From Rothia sp. (in: high G+C Gram-positive bacteria) (GTDB taxonomy: Bacteria; Actinomycetota; Actinomycetes; Actinomycetales; Micrococcaceae), in NCBI GenBank assembly GCA_030524105.1, contig JAUNHE010000004.1:62001-126000 (forward strand): a DNA stretch of 64,000 nucleotides. The letters are read 5' to 3'. Of the stretch, positions 1-8,471 are shown piece after piece. The position numbers and the translations under genes were made by a program. The notes under the pieces were generated by a model. That model saw only the letters and a list, made by a program, of their open reading frames with translations. It was not told where the DNA came from and searched no databases. Each line of letters starts with the position of its first letter. The first letter of the stretch is position 1.

Positions 1-1179
1 TTTCTGGCCAGCATTTAAGGCAGGCAGGGAAGAACGAGTGATCTCTTTACCTTCATCCTCCCGATGCAAGTGCAGCCTTTTCAGAGGATCCTTACGGAAT
101 TTGAGCAGCCACCGGCTTGCAATCCAACCCGTATGAGAAATAGCGTGTAAACGGTAGGAAGCCGCGGCAGCCTCAACCACCGCATCTGCCCCTGCCGCCC
201 GGTAGAGGCCCTGATCTAGCTTAGCCAGAGCTTGATCCTGGATGCCGTCCGGCAGGTCTTGGCTACTGTAGTGGCCTAAATCGGCTGTAATACTGTCTAG
301 GTCTGCCTCAATACGCTCACGAGCAGCAGATTTTTCTACCGCTACTCGGCCCAAAATGGAGCGCAGCTGCTCTATACCCTGGCCTGTACGGGCTGAAACC
401 GCCAGAGGGGCAGCAAGCAAATGGGAACTGAGGCCATCCTGAGCAAGGAGGGCTTGCAGAGAATCCAGCACAGCAGCGCTCTCCCCCGCATCCAACCTAT
501 CCACCTGGTTAAGAACGGCCAGAGTCACAGCTCCGTGTTGAGCCAGGGGGCTAATAAAGTCCTGGTGGATGATAGCATCAGCATATTTTTGCGGATCAAA
601 AACCCACACCAGCACATCAACATAGCCTGCCATCCGTTCCACGATGGCCCGATTGGCCTTTTCTACCGAGTCAAAATCCGGCAGGTCCAAGAGGATGAGG
701 CCGCCAGCCTGGTTATCTGTCTGCCCCTTACCCAGCATGGTCTTCATTTTTTGAACGATGCCGCCCCCGCCAGAGGCCTGCGCCCGGTTAAGGGCCTGGC
801 CGGCTTCTTGACCGCTGTCATCCATATAGGTACGCTGATCAACCTGGAGCCAATCCAGCAGTTCCTGGCTACCCTCTTTACCCCAAATTCCCGCCTGGGC
901 GCTGGCAGTGGTGGGCCGGCGGGCTGCAGAGCGGGCAAGGTTTTGCCCTATGACCGCGTTAAAGAGGCTTGACTTGCCAGAACCGGTTGCCCCAAAAAAA
1001 CCAATAACAGTGTGCTCGGCAGAAAGTTCTCGCCGCTGCTGGGTTCGTTCCAAAATATCGTGGGCCCGGTCCAGCAGATCCGGGTCCACCCGGCCACGGC
1101 CCAAATCCAGGGCTAGGGTTAGCTGATCAACCCGGTTGGCAAGCTGAGAAAAAGTAGCCCTGTTCTGTTTCTTAGTCAT
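1..1179 (-). CDS. YfjP/dynamin-like GTPase, partial (C-terminus off the left edge)
   Basis: An open frame of 393 codons without a stop runs off the left end of the window. The ATG at 1177-1179 lies inside the last codons of the upstream GTPase gene (8-nt overlap), so translation is probably coupled. The protein has a P-loop GATGSGKSSL near residue 60, a G3-type DLPDFDS near residue 165 and a G4-like NQVD near residue 215 in place of NKxD. This is the large GTPase class often annotated as YfjP or ribosome-binding GTPase in actinobacteria. The role is unknown; membrane remodelling is a guess based on its dynamin-like neighbour. Confidence 0.82.
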   Translation of the reverse strand, partial: MTKKQNRATFSQLANRVDQLTLALDLGRGRVDPDLLDRAHDILERTQQRRELSAEHTVIGFFGATGSGKSSLFNAVIGQNLARSAARRPTTASAQAGIWGKEGSQELLDWLQVDQRTYMDDSGQEAGQALNRAQASGGGGIVQKMKTMLGKGQTDNQAGGLILLDLPDFDSVEKANRAIVERMAGYVDVLVWVFDPQKYADAIIHQDFISPLAQHGAVTLAVLNQVDRLDAGESAAVLDSLQALLAQDGLSSHLLAAPLAVSARTGQGIEQLRSILGRVAVEKSAARERIEADLDSITADLGHYSSQDLPDGIQDQALAKLDQGLYRAAGADAVVEAAAASYRLHAISHTGWIASRWLLKFRKDPLKRLHLHREDEGKEITRSSLPALNAGQK

Positions 1180-3004
1180 GCTTGACTCCTTTAAGAGAAC
1201 GGGCAAGGTCGGCCAGTAGCTGCCGATCTTGATCCAGCTGCCCTGAAGGGGGGCCAAGCTCTACCGTTGCCAAAATGTCCTTAAAAAGACTGGAATGCTG
1301 ATCAAGCAATTCCTGGATACGGGTTTCCAGGTTGCGGCGAGCACCTTGGGCCATTCTACGGACGGCGTCCTCACCAAAGACAGCCTCCAAGAGTTTTGTT
1401 CCCACAACCCCTGATCCGCCAGCTATGCCAACTTCAAGGCCGGTGAGTCCCCCGGTCATAGAGAAGACAGCTACCATAAGAATGACCGCTGCGGCGTTGA
1501 CACCCAGGGACATAAAACGTGCCCGCTGGCGTTTACTCGCTCCTTCTTGGCTGATCATAGTCAGCAAATCCTGCTGCCAGTCCCGGATGCCCTGGGCCAC
1601 GTATTCTGGAAAGTCCTCATCCAGCTGGCCTAGGTCGCGCCCAGCCAGCAGGGCTCGGCCGGCTTTCTCTTCTAACCAGAGCCCTTGTGTGTTTTCTGCA
1701 GCCTGAGCTGCCTGTTCAATAATGATCGAGTGTAGGCCTACCTCCAGGGCTTGTTCAACTTCTATTGCCTGGCTAGGCTGCCCTTTAAAGAAACTGGAGA
1801 TTCGATCCCTGATGCGGCCAATACCGGCTTCAATACTGCGAAAGAACTCGCCGGTTCCCACAAAATCCTGCCAGCGGGCCAGGACTTCCCCGCGCAGGAG
1901 GGCACCATCTTGAGTGGAATCGATGATGCTGGACTGGCCTTGCCGGTAGCTTTGGTTGACGGCAGCTAAGAGCCTCTGGTGTGTTTCTTCCTGTTCCTGC
2001 TGGGCCTGGCAGATAGTCTGCATTCTTTCTGCCACAGACCGAAGGGCGCCTTCGAGGGTCTGCCGGGCAATCTGAGAGCGCTGGGCTGAGTCTGCCCCCA
2101 GTTCTCGCAGCCAGAAGATGAGGGGGGCTAGGGCCACCTGGGGTAGCATGCCTTCTTGGTCACGTTCTTGCTCGTTAACGGTTAGTAGGTGGGCCGGTAC
2201 GATACCGGCTTCCTCCAGCATGCGGCTTAGGTCTGTTTCTATTTCTTCTTCGTTGCCTTCGGCCACCCGGTTGAGGACAACAGCAATAGTGATATCTTTG
2301 CCGGCGGCTTCTTTAAGAAGTTCCCAGGGGACGGCATCGGCATAGCGGTTGGCTGTGGTGACAAAGAGCCAGAGGTCTGCCGCAGCCAGTAGTTGTTTTG
2401 CCAGCCGTCGGTTGTCTTCGCTCACAGAATCTATATCCGGTGCGTCTATGAGGGCGATTCCTGCCGGAATGGCTTCTGTTTCAACTGTAAAAATTTGATC
2501 TATGTCGGCCCGGTCTGCCCCCACCAGTTCTCCGACCCCACTAGTTTTGATTCTTTTAAGGTGCGGTAGGATCCGTTCCGGTGTGACTGCTCTTGCATCT
2601 TCTGGCCGGTGGATCAGTACCGGTTGGCGGGTGGTGGGACGGATGCTGCCCGAACGGGTAATGGCCTGGCCTAGGAGGGTGTTGACCAGTGTTGATTTTC
2701 CTGCCCCGGTGGAGCCACCCACAACAACAGTCAGCGGGGCATCCAGGGAGGAAAGCCTGGGCAGGATGTAGTCGTCCAGTTGTGTCTGGATGCTGGCCAG
2801 AATACGGCGGTTTTCCTCTACCGAGGCGGTTTCTAGGGGAAGGCTGAGCTGTGCCAGAAGGCGCCGGGCGGCCCGGACAGCTTCCAGCTGCTGGTCTTGC
2901 AGGAAGTTAGCCGGCTGCTGTTCTGGTGATTCTGCCCCCGGCTGGGGCTTATCGTTGAGGTTTTCTTGGTCCACGTTTCCCATTCTTACACAGGGGCTAG
3001 ACAT
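1172..3004 (-). CDS. Dynamin-like GTPase with C-terminal membrane segment
   Basis: 610 aa. The P-loop GGSTGAGKST is at about residues 96-105, a G3 motif DAPDIDS lies near 190, and the G4 position reads NRVAEGN rather than NKxD. A hydrophobic stretch around residues 505-560 (alanine/valine/glycine-rich, after ARFMSLGV) is probably a membrane hairpin or paddle, as in bacterial dynamin-like proteins. Bacterial dynamins often occur as adjacent pairs, for example DynA/DynB of Streptomyces, and this gene overlaps a second GTPase gene. The start at 3004 has no clear Shine-Dalgarno (SD) sequence; Met8 is an alternative start. The specific function is not known. Confidence 0.85.
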   Translation of the reverse strand: MSSPCVRMGNVDQENLNDKPQPGAESPEQQPANFLQDQQLEAVRAARRLLAQLSLPLETASVEENRRILASIQTQLDDYILPRLSSLDAPLTVVVGGSTGAGKSTLVNTLLGQAITRSGSIRPTTRQPVLIHRPEDARAVTPERILPHLKRIKTSGVGELVGADRADIDQIFTVETEAIPAGIALIDAPDIDSVSEDNRRLAKQLLAAADLWLFVTTANRYADAVPWELLKEAAGKDITIAVVLNRVAEGNEEEIETDLSRMLEEAGIVPAHLLTVNEQERDQEGMLPQVALAPLIFWLRELGADSAQRSQIARQTLEGALRSVAERMQTICQAQQEQEETHQRLLAAVNQSYRQGQSSIIDSTQDGALLRGEVLARWQDFVGTGEFFRSIEAGIGRIRDRISSFFKGQPSQAIEVEQALEVGLHSIIIEQAAQAAENTQGLWLEEKAGRALLAGRDLGQLDEDFPEYVAQGIRDWQQDLLTMISQEGASKRQRARFMSLGVNAAAVILMVAVFSMTGGLTGLEVGIAGGSGVVGTKLLEAVFGEDAVRRMAQGARRNLETRIQELLDQHSSLFKDILATVELGPPSGQLDQDRQLLADLARSLKGVKHD

Positions 3005-3100
3005 TTACCGGATCTGGCCTGTGCTTTTTAGACTGCCCTGCTGAGGATGGCCGGGCTCGTTTCTGGGGCGGCAGCTTAGACCTCTTGTTTTGAGAGTAAG

Positions 3101-3128
3101 AAAAAGCCCCCTAGCTAAGCTAGGAGGC
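3101..3128 (-). terminator. Intrinsic terminator after tRNA-Glu
   Basis: Read on the minus strand, the arms AGCCTCCTAGC and GCTAGGGGGCT (one G-U pair) enclose a 3-6 nt loop and are followed by a T run. It directly follows the tRNA-Glu 3' end, so it ends the tRNA transcript. Confidence 0.85.
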
Positions 3129-3135
3129 TAAGCGG

Positions 3136-3208
3136 TGACCCCAACCGGATTCGAACCGGTGTTGCCGCCGTGAGAGGGCGGAGTACTAGGCCGCTATACG
3201 ATGGGGCC
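3136..3208 (-). tRNA. tRNA-Glu (anticodon CTC)
   Basis: 73 nt. The acceptor arms GGCCCCA and TGGGGTC pair with one G-U. The anticodon stem CCGCC/GGCGG holds loop CTCTCAC, giving anticodon CTC. The T arm contains GGTTCGAATCC and the discriminator is A. No CCA is encoded. It lies 21 nt downstream of tRNA-Gln on the same strand. Confidence 0.96.
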
Positions 3209-3229
3209 AAAACATCGCTGGGATGTTTG

Positions 3230-3301
3230 CTGGGATACCAGGACTCGAACCTAGAATGACGGTACCAGAAACCGTAGTGTTGCCAATTACACCATATCCC
3301 A
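3230..3301 (-). tRNA. tRNA-Gln (anticodon CTG)
   Basis: 72 nt. The acceptor TGGGATA pairs with TATCCCA, and the anticodon stem ACGGT/ACCGT holds loop TTCTGGT, giving anticodon CTG. The discriminator is G and no CCA is encoded. The U1-A72 closing pair is typical of tRNA-Gln. It follows gltX by about 130 nt. Confidence 0.96.
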
Positions 3302-3356
3302 TAGCTTGCCTGGACAAAGCGCTCAAGCGGCCTTGCCAAACCTGCAACGAGTAATA

Positions 3357-3385
3357 ACTTTATACGAGGATCCGGCAAGGTGCAA
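3357..3385 (-). promoter_or_regulatory. Candidate promoter of the tRNA-Gln/tRNA-Glu unit
   Basis: On the minus strand there is a TTGCAC -35 box and a TAAAGT -10 box with a 17-bp spacer. The -10 box ends about 55 nt before the tRNA-Gln 5' end. It lies between the gltX stop and the tRNAs, so the tRNAs can be made independently of gltX. Confidence 0.55.
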
Positions 3386-3434
3386 ATCCTCATGCCTAGA
3401 CCTAAATCACACTGGACAAGATCTAGGTGACCTC

Positions 3435-4979
3435 CTAGCTGGCCTCCCCCTGATCACTAGGGGTTGGCAGCTGATCCAGCAGGGCACGCAGCCGCTTAAG
3501 GGAAGATTCTTTACCCAGAATCTCCATGGACTCAAAGAGTGGCGGACTCACCTTGGCTCCAGAAATAGCCGTCCGCAGTGGGCCAAAGGCTAGCCGGGGT
3601 TTAATACCTAGCTGATCTACGATGGCTGCGCGTAAGGCTGCTTCAATACTAGCGGCCTTAAAATCGTCGAGATCGGTCAGGGCAGCTATGCCTGCCTGCA
3701 AAACCTGTGGTGCCGACTCTTTAAGCTGCCCAGCAGCATCGGCTGCAATGCTGATTTGGCTGTCGGTTTTAAAGAAGAAACCCAGAAGACCGGGGGCTTG
3801 ACCTAGCAGCTGCATACGCTCCTGCACCAAAGGTGCTGCCGCAGTTAAAATAGCTTGCTGCTCATCGGTTAGTTGATCAAAGCTAGCGGCTTGAACAAGC
3901 TGCTCAGCCTTAAGGTAGGGAACAAGCCTGTCCCTAAAATCTTGCGGATCAAGCAGGCGGATCTGGCTACCGTTAATGGCCTCAGCCTTCTTGACGTCAA
4001 AACGGGCTGGATTGGCCAGCACGTCCTTAATATCAAAATGTTCTACCATCTGGTCAATGGAAAATACATCCTGTTCGTGCGAAAGAGACCAGCCTAGCAG
4101 GGCCAGGTAATTAAGCAGGCCCTCCTTGATGAAGCCAGCTTCTCTCAATAAAAAGAGGTTAGACTCCGGGTCCCGTTTTGATAGCTTTTTGTTACCCTGG
4201 CCCATCACGTAGGGTAGGTGGCCAAACTCTGGGATAAACTTTGCTACTCCCACCTGCATGAGGGCCCGGTATAGGGCAATCTGCCGCGGTGTTGAGGAGA
4301 GCAGGTCCTCCCCGCGTAAGACGTGGGTAATACCCATCAGGGCATCATCTACCGGATTAACCAGGGTGTAGAGAGGGCTACCATCTTTGCGGACCACCAC
4401 AAAGTCCGGTGTTGAACCGGCCTTAAAGGTGATCTCTCCGCGCACTAGGTCTGTAAAGGTGATGTCTTCGTCGGGCATACGTAACCGCAAGACAGGCTCA
4501 CGCCCCTGATCGCGGAAGGCCTGTTTCTGTTGGTCGGTGAGGTCCCTATCAAAGTTATCGTAACCAAGTTTTGGATCCCTGCCCCGATCCCGGTGGCGCT
4601 GCTCCACTTCTTGGGGGGTGGAGAAATCTTCATAAATATAGCCGGCGTCCAGTAACTTTTGAATGACCTCCTGATAAATCTGGCCGCGCTGGGACTGCCG
4701 GTAAGGTTGGTGGGGCCCGCCCACTCCAACACCCTCATCCCAGCTGATGCCCAACCAGGTTAAAGAGTCAATGACCTGCTGAAAAGACTCCTCGGAATCT
4801 CGGGCGGCATCGGTATCTTCAATTCTGAAGATAAGTTTTCCACCGGTATGTTGGGCATAGGCCCAGTTAAAGAGAGCGGTACGGATCAGCCCAACGTGGG
4901 GAGTACCGGTTGGGGAAGGGCAAAAACGAACCCTCACCTGGGAGTGTGCTGCAGCCTCAGCAGCGGTAGCGGTCTTCAT
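3435..4979 (-). CDS. gltX: Glutamyl-tRNA synthetase
   Basis: 514 aa, class I aminoacyl-tRNA synthetase. The HIGH-type motif is in [11 protein letters not shown] at residues 22-32 and the KMSKS-type motif is KKLSKRD near residue 265. It charges tRNA-Glu; in actinobacteria the same enzyme normally also misacylates tRNA-Gln, which the GatCAB amidotransferase then corrects. The two cognate tRNAs lie directly downstream. It is the last protein gene of the leuB-ilvE-FAH-gltX run, 66 nt after the FAH gene. Confidence 0.96.
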   Translation of the reverse strand: MKTATAAEAAAHSQVRVRFCPSPTGTPHVGLIRTALFNWAYAQHTGGKLIFRIEDTDAARDSEESFQQVIDSLTWLGISWDEGVGVGGPHQPYRQSQRGQIYQEVIQKLLDAGYIYEDFSTPQEVEQRHRDRGRDPKLGYDNFDRDLTDQQKQAFRDQGREPVLRLRMPDEDITFTDLVRGEITFKAGSTPDFVVVRKDGSPLYTLVNPVDDALMGITHVLRGEDLLSSTPRQIALYRALMQVGVAKFIPEFGHLPYVMGQGNKKLSKRDPESNLFLLREAGFIKEGLLNYLALLGWSLSHEQDVFSIDQMVEHFDIKDVLANPARFDVKKAEAINGSQIRLLDPQDFRDRLVPYLKAEQLVQAASFDQLTDEQQAILTAAAPLVQERMQLLGQAPGLLGFFFKTDSQISIAADAAGQLKESAPQVLQAGIAALTDLDDFKAASIEAALRAAIVDQLGIKPRLAFGPLRTAISGAKVSPPLFESMEILGKESSLKRLRALLDQLPTPSDQGEAS

Positions 4980-5045
4980 TAACTTTCACAAACTCTTTCT
5001 TTAGAACAAATACAGTGGCAGGGCCTCAGCCGCTCCGAGAGGGCC

Positions 5046-5819
5046 TTAGCGGCGGATACGGTTGACCAGGGCACCAATACCCTCAACTTCCACCTCAACT
5101 TCGCTGCCCTCTTCGAGCAGACCCACACCGGCAGGTGTCCCGGTCAAAATCACGTCTCCTGGCAGCAGCGTAAAGGCTTCGGATGCGGCAGCCACAAGCT
5201 CAGCCGCCGAATAAATCATATCGGCCGTCCTGCCGTCCTGCTTAAGATCTCCGTCCAACCAGCTCTTAATACTGAGGTCATCTGGATCAAGTTCCGTCTC
5301 AATCCAGGGACCGAGGGGGCAGGCCCCGTCAAAACCTTTAGCCCGAGCCCACTGTATATCTTGACGCTGCTTATCCCGGGCAGTTAGGTCGTTGGCTACG
5401 GTATAACCAAAAATAACTTCAGCAGCCCGCTGGGCCGGTACAGACTTGGCAATCCGACCTATAACAAGGGCTAGCTCACCCTCAAAGGATACTTCTTCAG
5501 CCCAGTCCGGCAAGGTAACAGGGTCTCCGGGGCCCACCACAGACGTATTGGGCTTAAGAAAAAACTGCGGACTAGCGGCCGGCTCATTACCCAGTTCTTG
5601 GGCGTGGTCCATCCAATTTCGAGCACTACCAATCACCTTGGAGCGCGGAATAATAGGAGCTAGCAGACGAACCTGCTCTAGCGGGTAGGTTTTTGTGCCG
5701 GGTTGAATTCCCTGGTAGAAGGGGTCTCCTTTAAGAACCCTCACTTCTAAGTCCTCCGACCCTTCTTGCACCAGGCCATAGTGGAGTTGGTCGTCTACAG
5801 TAAAACGGGCAATACGCAT
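5046..5819 (-). CDS. Fumarylacetoacetate hydrolase family protein
   Basis: 257 aa, full length for the bacterial FAH-like family (acylpyruvase or decarboxylase/isomerase type). The metal-site pattern is visible: SFEGELALVIG near residue 115, then ARDKQRQDIQWARAKGFDG and GDVILTGTPAGVG near the C-terminus. The short N-terminal domain MRIARFTVDDQLHYGLV is typical of the soluble single-domain subgroup. The substrate cannot be told from sequence. It sits between ilvE and gltX, an arrangement I believe recurs in Micrococcales. Confidence 0.9.
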   Translation of the reverse strand: MRIARFTVDDQLHYGLVQEGSEDLEVRVLKGDPFYQGIQPGTKTYPLEQVRLLAPIIPRSKVIGSARNWMDHAQELGNEPAASPQFFLKPNTSVVGPGDPVTLPDWAEEVSFEGELALVIGRIAKSVPAQRAAEVIFGYTVANDLTARDKQRQDIQWARAKGFDGACPLGPWIETELDPDDLSIKSWLDGDLKQDGRTADMIYSAAELVAAASEAFTLLPGDVILTGTPAGVGLLEEGSEVEVEVEGIGALVNRIRR

Positions 5820-5927
5820 AGTATCTAGGCTACCGTCTTGGCCGGCTCACTGCACACTCCTGCCGCCCTGCCCAGCTTAAAATGCGGCAAGTTTACACCC
5901 CTATGCGTGAAGCCGGACCGGCTGCAA

Positions 5928-7028
5928 CTAGGCTAGTCGAGTCAACCAACCGTGACGGTCTGCTAGCTGACCGCTTTGAATGCCCAGGAGCTCTTCTCGC
6001 AGGGCCAGAGTAACCGGCCCTGGCTGCTGGCCCCCAGCAGGACCAATATTTCCCTCCGCAGTTTTAAGGGTGCCGATAGGGGAAACAACGGCAGCGGTTC
6101 CGCAGGCAAAGATTTCGGTAATGGCTCCCTTCGCTAGATCTTCACGCCAGTTAGCTAGGGTAATGGGAGCTTCTTCTACGGTCATGGACCGGTCCTTAGC
6201 CAGCTGGATCAAAGAATCTCTGGTGATTCCCTCAAGAATAGTTCCGTTAAGGGCCGGAGTAACAAGACGATTTTCTGCCCCGTAGACAAAGAAAATATTC
6301 ATACCCCCCAATTCTTCGATGGCGTCCTGCCGGTAGGGGTCTTTAAAGATAACCTGCTGGCAACCGTGCTCTTCTGCCTCTACTTGAGCAAGCATGGCTG
6401 CCGCATAGTTTCCGCCGCACTTAGCGGTACCGGTACCGCCCTGACCAGCCCGGGAATAGGTGCTTGACAACCAAATATCTACCGGTTTAAGGCTGCCAAA
6501 ATAGTTGGCAACCGGCGAGCCAATGAGCATATATTTTGCCTGCCTGGTGGGTCTTACCCCCAGGTAGGCTTCGGTTGCGATCATAAAGGGACGCAGGTAG
6601 AAGGCTTGCCCCTGCCCTGAGGGAACCCAGCTGGCGTCCAGAGCCATAAGCTGTTTAAGCGATTCAATAAAAAGTTCGGTGGGTAGCTGCGGCAGGGCCA
6701 GGCGCTGGGCCGACTTTTGCATCCTGGCAGCATTGGCCTCGGGCCGGAAGGTCCAGATAGATCCGTCTGCATGGCGGTAGGCCTTTATTCCTTCAAAGAT
6801 TTCTTGACCATAGTGAAAAACCGCTGTGGCAGGGTCCAGGCTAAGAGGACCATAGGCCTGCACCTGCCCCCGCTGCCAGCTACCGGCCGGGGCAGGATCA
6901 GCAGTCCAGTCAATACTGACCATATGGTCAGAAAAATATTGACCGAACCCAGGATCGGCAAGAATTTCTTGTTTTTTTTGCGGACTAGCTGGGTTGCTGC
7001 TGGGGGTGACAGTAAATTCTAGGTTCAC
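5928..7028 (-). CDS. ilvE: Branched-chain amino acid aminotransferase
   Basis: 366 aa, fold-type IV PLP aminotransferase. The catalytic lysine lies in GTAKCGGNYAAAMLAQ, followed by the typical IEELGGMNIFFVY and GITRDSLIQLA motifs. It converts 2-oxo acids to Leu, Ile and Val with glutamate as donor. The start is GTG at 7026-7028, supported by a strong upstream GAGGAAGAAGA. It follows leuB by 26 nt, so the two are probably cotranscribed. Confidence 0.95.
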   Translation of the reverse strand: MNLEFTVTPSSNPASPQKKQEILADPGFGQYFSDHMVSIDWTADPAPAGSWQRGQVQAYGPLSLDPATAVFHYGQEIFEGIKAYRHADGSIWTFRPEANAARMQKSAQRLALPQLPTELFIESLKQLMALDASWVPSGQGQAFYLRPFMIATEAYLGVRPTRQAKYMLIGSPVANYFGSLKPVDIWLSSTYSRAGQGGTGTAKCGGNYAAAMLAQVEAEEHGCQQVIFKDPYRQDAIEELGGMNIFFVYGAENRLVTPALNGTILEGITRDSLIQLAKDRSMTVEEAPITLANWREDLAKGAITEIFACGTAAVVSPIGTLKTAEGNIGPAGGQQPGPVTLALREELLGIQSGQLADRHGWLTRLA

Positions 7029-7054
7029 GATCTTCTTCCTCTGGTATGGACCGA

Positions 7055-8125
7055 TTAGCTTTGTAAGGCGGCAACAATTGCCTCGCCTATTTGTGTGGTG
7101 CTCCGTTCTTGGCCCGCATGCTGGGCTAAGTCTGCTTCAACGGCTGCTTCTATGCTTGCTGCTGCCTGAGGGTATCCCAGGTGCTGGAACATCATGGCCA
7201 GTGAGAGGATACTGGCGGTAGGGTTGGCCTTGTTAAGACCGGCAATATCTGGGGCTGAGCCGTGGACCGGCTCAAACATGGAGGGAAAGTCTCCGCTGGC
7301 ATTGATATTACCGCAAGGGGCGTAACCTATGCCACCGGTGATTGCTCCAGCCTGGTCGGTAAGAATATCCCCAAAGAGGTTGTCGGTCACGATAACGTCA
7401 AAACGGCCAGGATCTGTCGTCAGGTAGATGCTTGCTGCGTCAACATGGCAGTAGTCGGTTTCTACCTGGGGATACTGGCTAGCTAAGTGGTTAAAGATGC
7501 GGGTGTAAAGCTGGCCAGCGTGGACTAAAACATTGGTTTTGTGAACCAAAGTCAGCTTCTTGCGGGGCCGGGAAGCTGCTAAGTCAAAGGCATAGCGAAT
7601 AAGCCGCTCCACACCGTAAGCGGTGTTAACGGAAACTTCACTGGCCACTTCTGCCGGGCTGCCTGCCCGCAGGCTTCCTCCAACACCGGAATACGGCCCT
7701 TCAGTACCTTCGCGGACCACCACAAAATCAATGGAGCCTGGCTGACTTAAAGGCGACGTCAATCCCGGATAGAGGCGGCAGGGACGCAGGTTGATGTAAT
7801 GGTCAAAGCTAAACCTGAGTTTAAGCAGAATCTCACGTTCTAGAATGCCTGAGGGGATCCGTGCTGAGCGCGGATCTGCCCCTACCGCACCAAAAAGAAT
7901 AGCGTCGTGCTGAGCCAGCTCGGCTAAGGTTTGCTCGGTCAGAGTTTGGCCTGTCTCTAGCCAGTGTTGGGCACCAAGCTGATAGTGTTTACTCCTCACA
8001 GCCAGCTGCTGGTTTTTGGCCACCTGTTCTAGGACGGCTTCTGCCTGGGCCGTGACTTCGGGGCCGATGCCGTCTCCGGCAATGATGGCAATATTCAGGG
8101 AAGGAGATTCAGTCATACCACTCAA
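7055..8125 (-). CDS. leuB: 3-isopropylmalate dehydrogenase
   Basis: 356 aa. The N-terminal [14 protein letters not shown] and the C-terminal [17 protein letters not shown] are hallmarks of the isocitrate/isopropylmalate dehydrogenase family; [18 protein letters not shown] supplies the metal-binding aspartates. It performs the oxidative decarboxylation step of leucine synthesis. The preferred start is TTG at 8123-8125, because AGGAGG lies 11 nt upstream; ATG at 8114-8116 (Met4) is the alternative. The SD is partly inside a small hairpin (8126-8138). It leads the leuB-ilvE-FAH-gltX run. Confidence 0.95.
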   Translation of the reverse strand: MSGMTESPSLNIAIIAGDGIGPEVTAQAEAVLEQVAKNQQLAVRSKHYQLGAQHWLETGQTLTEQTLAELAQHDAILFGAVGADPRSARIPSGILEREILLKLRFSFDHYINLRPCRLYPGLTSPLSQPGSIDFVVVREGTEGPYSGVGGSLRAGSPAEVASEVSVNTAYGVERLIRYAFDLAASRPRKKLTLVHKTNVLVHAGQLYTRIFNHLASQYPQVETDYCHVDAASIYLTTDPGRFDVIVTDNLFGDILTDQAGAITGGIGYAPCGNINASGDFPSMFEPVHGSAPDIAGLNKANPTASILSLAMMFQHLGYPQAAASIEAAVEADLAQHAGQERSTTQIGEAIVAALQS

Positions 8126-8138
8126 GGGTAGTATACCC
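8126..8138 (-). promoter_or_regulatory. Hairpin overlapping the leuB ribosome binding site
   Basis: GGGTA and TACCC (5-bp stem, 3-nt loop) lie directly before the TTG start and take up the 3' part of the AGGAGGGTA Shine-Dalgarno. The same bases include TATACT, which could instead act as a -10 box for a nearly leaderless transcript from Met4. The two readings exclude each other. Confidence 0.4.
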
Positions 8139-8140
8139 TC

Positions 8141-8282
8141 CTAGCAAGAGAGAAGAATCAGCCGGCGGTTCTCACATGTTGGTAAGAACCGTCGTGACCG
8201 GTGCTGGCAGGTGCCAACCCGCAGGACCTAACCCCCCCCCGCAACCCCTTCGCTAGACATGTAAAGTAATATAAAGCAGCAT
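8141..8282 (-). promoter_or_regulatory. Candidate leucine-responsive leader of leuB
   Basis: This stretch of the 346-base gap between the lipoprotein gene and leuB contains a 9-codon leader ORF (8253-8282). Its stop codon lies within CTAGCGAAGG, nearly the same as CTAGCAAAGG at the stop of the ilvB leader ORF. CTAGC-AAG can pair, with one bulged G, with CTTGCTAG at 8141-8148, which touches the leuB SD. Between them lie a run of nine G (8232-8240) and a hairpin CGGTTCT/AGAACCG (8166-8191). There is no classical T-run terminator, so control of translation initiation fits better. This is inference from sequence. Confidence 0.45.
8253..8282 (-). CDS. Putative leuB leader peptide (MLLYITLHV)
   Basis: Nine codons, ATG to TAG, about 130 nt upstream of leuB. 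Five of the nine residues are Leu, Ile or Val, including Leu-Leu at positions 2-3. The SD is weak. The region is AT-rich, so a short BCAA-rich ORF could arise by chance. The shared stop-codon motif with the ilvB leader raises the likelihood that it is real. Confidence 0.45.
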   Translation of the reverse strand: MLLYITLHV

Positions 8283-8312
8283 AAACCAGCTGTAGAAAAT
8301 ATTTTCTTTTTT

Positions 8313-8352
8313 TATTCTTTAATATCTTTCCCAGGATAAATATTAAAGAATA
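8313..8352. repeat. 13-bp perfect inverted repeat upstream of the leuB leader
   Basis: Arms TATTCTTTAATAT (8313-8325) and ATATTAAAGAATA (8340-8352) are separated by 14 nt. On the plus strand GG and a T run follow; on the minus strand an A run follows. It sits between the lipoprotein stop (8472) and the leuB leader. It could be an operator or a poor terminator. The rest of 8353-8471 is AT-rich with nothing else recognised. Confidence 0.55.
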
Positions 8353-8471
8353 GGTTTTTACCCTAGTAAAGGCCATTTTTATAGAAATTGCTGGGGAGAA
8401 TTTTCTTATAGAAGAAGAATGCTCAACCGCCCTCAAGAAAATTATTCAACATTTCCATAATATATGTTGAT

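Noticed and set aside
421-972. 183-aa plus-strand ORF
   Set aside because: It lies opposite the GTPase gene with clear P-loop motifs; composition and frame are those of an antisense shadow.
8166-8191. Hairpin CGGTTCT/AGAACCG before leuB as a terminator
   Set aside because: The stem is 7 bp with a 12-nt loop and only a mixed pyrimidine tract follows, so an intrinsic terminator is not supported.
8199-8220. T-box-like string GGGTTGGCACC in the leuB leader
   Set aside because: The core differs from the T-box consensus by an insertion, TGGC would match a G discriminator rather than that of tRNA-Leu (A), and no stem I with a Leu specifier codon was seen.
8158-8436. 92-aa minus-strand ORF upstream of leuB
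   Set aside because: AT-rich start, homopolymer Gly/Arg end, no SD and no homology pattern; it spans the structured leader.
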